Made by a program: the position numbers and the translations under genes
The notes under the pieces: generated by a model
What the model saw: only the letters and a program-made list of their open reading frames with translations
What the model was told of the DNA's origin: nothing
Databases searched by the model: none
NCBI RefSeq assembly: GCF_000158955.1
Contig: NZ_GG657757.1
Coordinates: 303,291-367,290 of the forward strand
Direction of reading: 5' to 3'
Length of the DNA stretch: 64,000 nt
Source: Streptomyces viridochromogenes DSM 40736
Lineage (GTDB): Bacteria > Actinomycetota > Actinomycetes > Streptomycetales > Streptomycetaceae
Shown: piece by piece, positions 62,726-64,000 of the stretch
How the letters are laid out: each line of letters begins with the position of its first letter
Position numbering within the stretch: position 1 is the stretch's first letter

Positions 62726-63208
62726 TCACTCGCCCGCGTACGCCTTCTCCAGGGCGGCGATGTCGAACTTGCCCATCGCCATGAACGCCTGGGTGACGCG
62801 GGCCGCCTTCGCCGGGTCCGGGTCGGTGATCATCTCGTCGAGCCGGTCCGGGACGACCTGCCAGGACACGCCGTACCGGTCCTTGAGCCAGCCGCAGGGG
62901 CCGGGCTCGCCACCGTTCTCGGCGAGCCTGGTCCAGTAGTAGTCGATCTCCTCCTGGTTCTCGCAGAAGATCATGAAGGAGACGGCCTCGCTGAACTTGA
63001 ACTCGGGTCCGCCGTTGAGTCCGAGGAACCGGTGCCCGTTGGCCGTGAACTCGACGGTCATCACGCTGCCGGCGGGCTGGGGCGCTCCCTCGGGGTAGCG
63101 GGCGATCTTGCCGACGCTGGAGTTCTTGAAGATCGAGACGTAGAAGTGGGCAGCCTCCTCGGCCTGGCCGTCGAACCAGAGACACGTGGTGAAACCGTCG
63201 GATGCCAT
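62726..63208 (-). CDS. PhnB-like VOC family protein
   Basis: 160 residues of the VOC/PhnB (3-demethylubiquinone-methyltransferase-like) family: FTTCLWFDGQAEEAAHFYVSIFKNSSVGKI at the N-terminus, FKFSEAVSFMIFCENQEEIDYYWTRL in the middle and CGWLKDRYGVSWQVVPDRL near the end. Bacterial members are of unknown function despite the name. ATG at 63208. The ~350 bases from here to clpP hold no supported gene. Confidence 0.85.
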   Translation of the reverse strand: MASDGFTTCLWFDGQAEEAAHFYVSIFKNSSVGKIARYPEGAPQPAGSVMTVEFTANGHRFLGLNGGPEFKFSEAVSFMIFCENQEEIDYYWTRLAENGGEPGPCGWLKDRYGVSWQVVPDRLDEMITDPDPAKAARVTQAFMAMGKFDIAALEKAYAGE

Positions 63209-63449
63209 GAGTACCTCCCGGGGTGTGGGTCGCTGTCATCTGTGTCGACCGGTCCGGGCCCGGAAACTCATCGGCCGTTCCGGCCACCATTACGGGTGGC
63301 GAGTACACCCGGGCGAACCAGCGGACTCGAAGGAGTTGCCGGAGGAGGCGGTCGCTGACCGGGACGGCGGGGTCGCTGGTGGGTGATGTGCGGGCGTTCT
63401 TCCGCCAGTTGCGCGAGAAGGGCTGAGCCCGCGCTCTGCCGGGAGCGGA

Positions 63450-63464
63450 TCTGCCGACGGCAGA
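63450..63464 (+). promoter_or_regulatory. PopR-box-like palindrome upstream of clpP
   Basis: TCTGCC-GAC-GGCAGA at 63450-63464, a perfect 6-bp inverted repeat about 95 bases before the clpP ATG. It matches the core of the TTCTGCC-N3-GGCAGAA motif I remember for PopR, the activator of clpP3-clpP4 in Streptomyces lividans. A weaker second half-match starts at 63435. Confidence 0.55.
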
Positions 63465-63558
63465 GAAATCGCCTGGGGGCGTCGCCCGAGGTCAAGAGTG
63501 GAGTCGACGGCACATCCGCGGCACGTCCGCGGTGCTCCTGCCACGACGAGGAGAACCG

Positions 63559-64000
63559 ATGACCCCACTCACCACACTCACCCCGCGGGCGGAGGAGGGC
63601 GACACCCCTCCGACCCGGTTCGACGACCACCTCGCCGCCCAGTTGCTCGCGCAGCGCATCGTGCTGCTCGGCACCCAGGTCGACGAGGTCTCCGCGAACC
63701 GGGTCTGCGCCCAGCTGCTGATCCTGTCCGCGGAGGACCCGCGCACCGACATCAGCCTGTACATCAACAGTCCCGGTGGCTCCGTGCACGCGGGACTCGC
63801 CATCTACGACACGATGCAGCTGATCCCCAACGACGTCTCGACGCTCGCCATGGGATTCGCGGCGAGCATGGGTCAGTTCCTGCTCTGCGTCGGCGCGCCC
63901 GGCAAGCGCTACGCCCTGCCGAACGCGCGGATCATGATGCACCAGGGGTCGGCGGGCATCGGCGGCACCACCGCCGACATCGAGATCCAGGCGGAGAACC
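63559..64000 (+). CDS. clpP: ATP-dependent Clp protease proteolytic subunit, 5' part
   Basis: 147 codons are visible; the gene continues past the window. Residues include the catalytic serine in [13 protein letters not shown] and histidine in [10 protein letters not shown], with the family SINSPGG-like [17 protein letters not shown]. This is the ClpP fold; the Asp of the triad is beyond the end. ATG with GAGGAG upstream. The PopR-box-like palindrome 95 bases upstream suggests a clpP3-type inducible paralogue rather than housekeeping ClpP1, an inference to be tested by what follows the window. Confidence 0.92.
   Translation, partial: MTPLTTLTPRAEEGDTPPTRFDDHLAAQLLAQRIVLLGTQVDEVSANRVCAQLLILSAEDPRTDISLYINSPGGSVHAGLAIYDTMQLIPNDVSTLAMGFAASMGQFLLCVGAPGKRYALPNARIMMHQGSAGIGGTTADIEIQAEN

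Noticed and set aside
63223-63426. Open frame ending VRAFFRQLREKG between the PhnB-like gene and clpP
   Set aside because: Only a short, Arg-rich, unconvincing sequence; the start overlaps the divergent promoter region. It could be the tail of an old gene but nothing supports that.
1-64000. tRNA, rRNA, CRISPR array, transposase or phage genes
   Set aside because: No cloverleaf-like segment, regularly spaced short repeat array, transposase or integrase motif was found on reading both strands.

Overview
This window reads as chromosomal DNA of a Streptomyces. It is very GC-rich with strong third-position G/C coding bias. It carries a WhiB-like regulator, an SsgA-like sporulation protein, the melC tyrosinase pair, a 2-methylisoborneol (2-MIB) terpene operon with an encapsulin shell gene, a sigma-B-type sigma factor, several RsbW/RsbT-like ATPases and a ClpP peptidase. 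I found no tRNA, rRNA, CRISPR array, transposase or phage module. Both ends cut through genes: an acyl-CoA ligase at the left and clpP at the right.

Layout. 0-7.5 kb: stress signalling. An RsbW-like ATPase, a PRC-barrel protein and a STAS protein are followed by a stressosome operon rsbR-rsbS-rsbT, a damaged rsbX-like gene and an RsbU-like GAF/PP2C phosphatase. 7.7-14.8 kb: an NDH-2 type dehydrogenase, an FUSC membrane protein, DUF1206 and DUF5133 proteins, and a sigma-B-family sigma factor with another RsbW-like ATPase. 15-21 kb: a cyclic-nucleotide-domain protein behind a strong terminator, an MFS exporter, a LysE/LysG amino-acid export pair around a clear palindrome, and a TetR/saccharopine-dehydrogenase-like pair. 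21-28 kb: Wbl regulator, DUF488, an FAD dehydrogenase with its TetR regulator, an AlkB-like dioxygenase sharing tandem operators with that TetR gene, an MBL hydrolase, a DUF4032 kinase-like protein and a universal stress protein. 28.2-31.7 kb: a tightly overlapped operon of a response regulator fused to a thioredoxin-reductase fold without its CxxC, a cyclic-nucleotide-domain histidine kinase and a UBP-type zinc finger.

31.7-47.7 kb: a large LAL-type LuxR regulator, a frameshifted SGNH hydrolase, an AIM24 protein, a TPR protein coupled to a polyprenyl synthase that resembles family-2 encapsulin cargo, a membrane pseudokinase, a serine hydrolase, an F420-type oxidoreductase, an HTH protein followed by an SsgA-like protein, and small membrane proteins. 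47.7-56.9 kb: aldo/keto reductase, a Tat-exported VAO-type (cholesterol-oxidase-like) flavoenzyme broken by one frameshift, an autoregulated MFS/TetR operon, melC1-melC2, an RNase HI-like protein, a VOC protein and an alcohol dehydrogenase. 56.9-57.9 kb is a non-coding, repeat-bearing stretch whose strand composition flips from G-rich to C-rich. 57.9-61.4 kb is the 2-MIB operon: family-2B encapsulin shell, 2-MIB synthase, GPP C2-methyltransferase. The end holds an SGNH-like lipoprotein, a decayed aminoglycoside phosphotransferase remnant, a PhnB/VOC protein and the start of clpP behind a PopR-box-like palindrome.

Themes: partner-switching and cyclic-nucleotide/ATPase signalling occur repeatedly. 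Four loci are damaged (rsbX-like, SGNH hydrolase, flavoenzyme, phosphotransferase). The best candidates for incompletely described biology are the redox/kinase/zinc-finger operon, the encapsulin plus two possible terpenoid cargo enzymes, and the catalytically dead membrane kinase.
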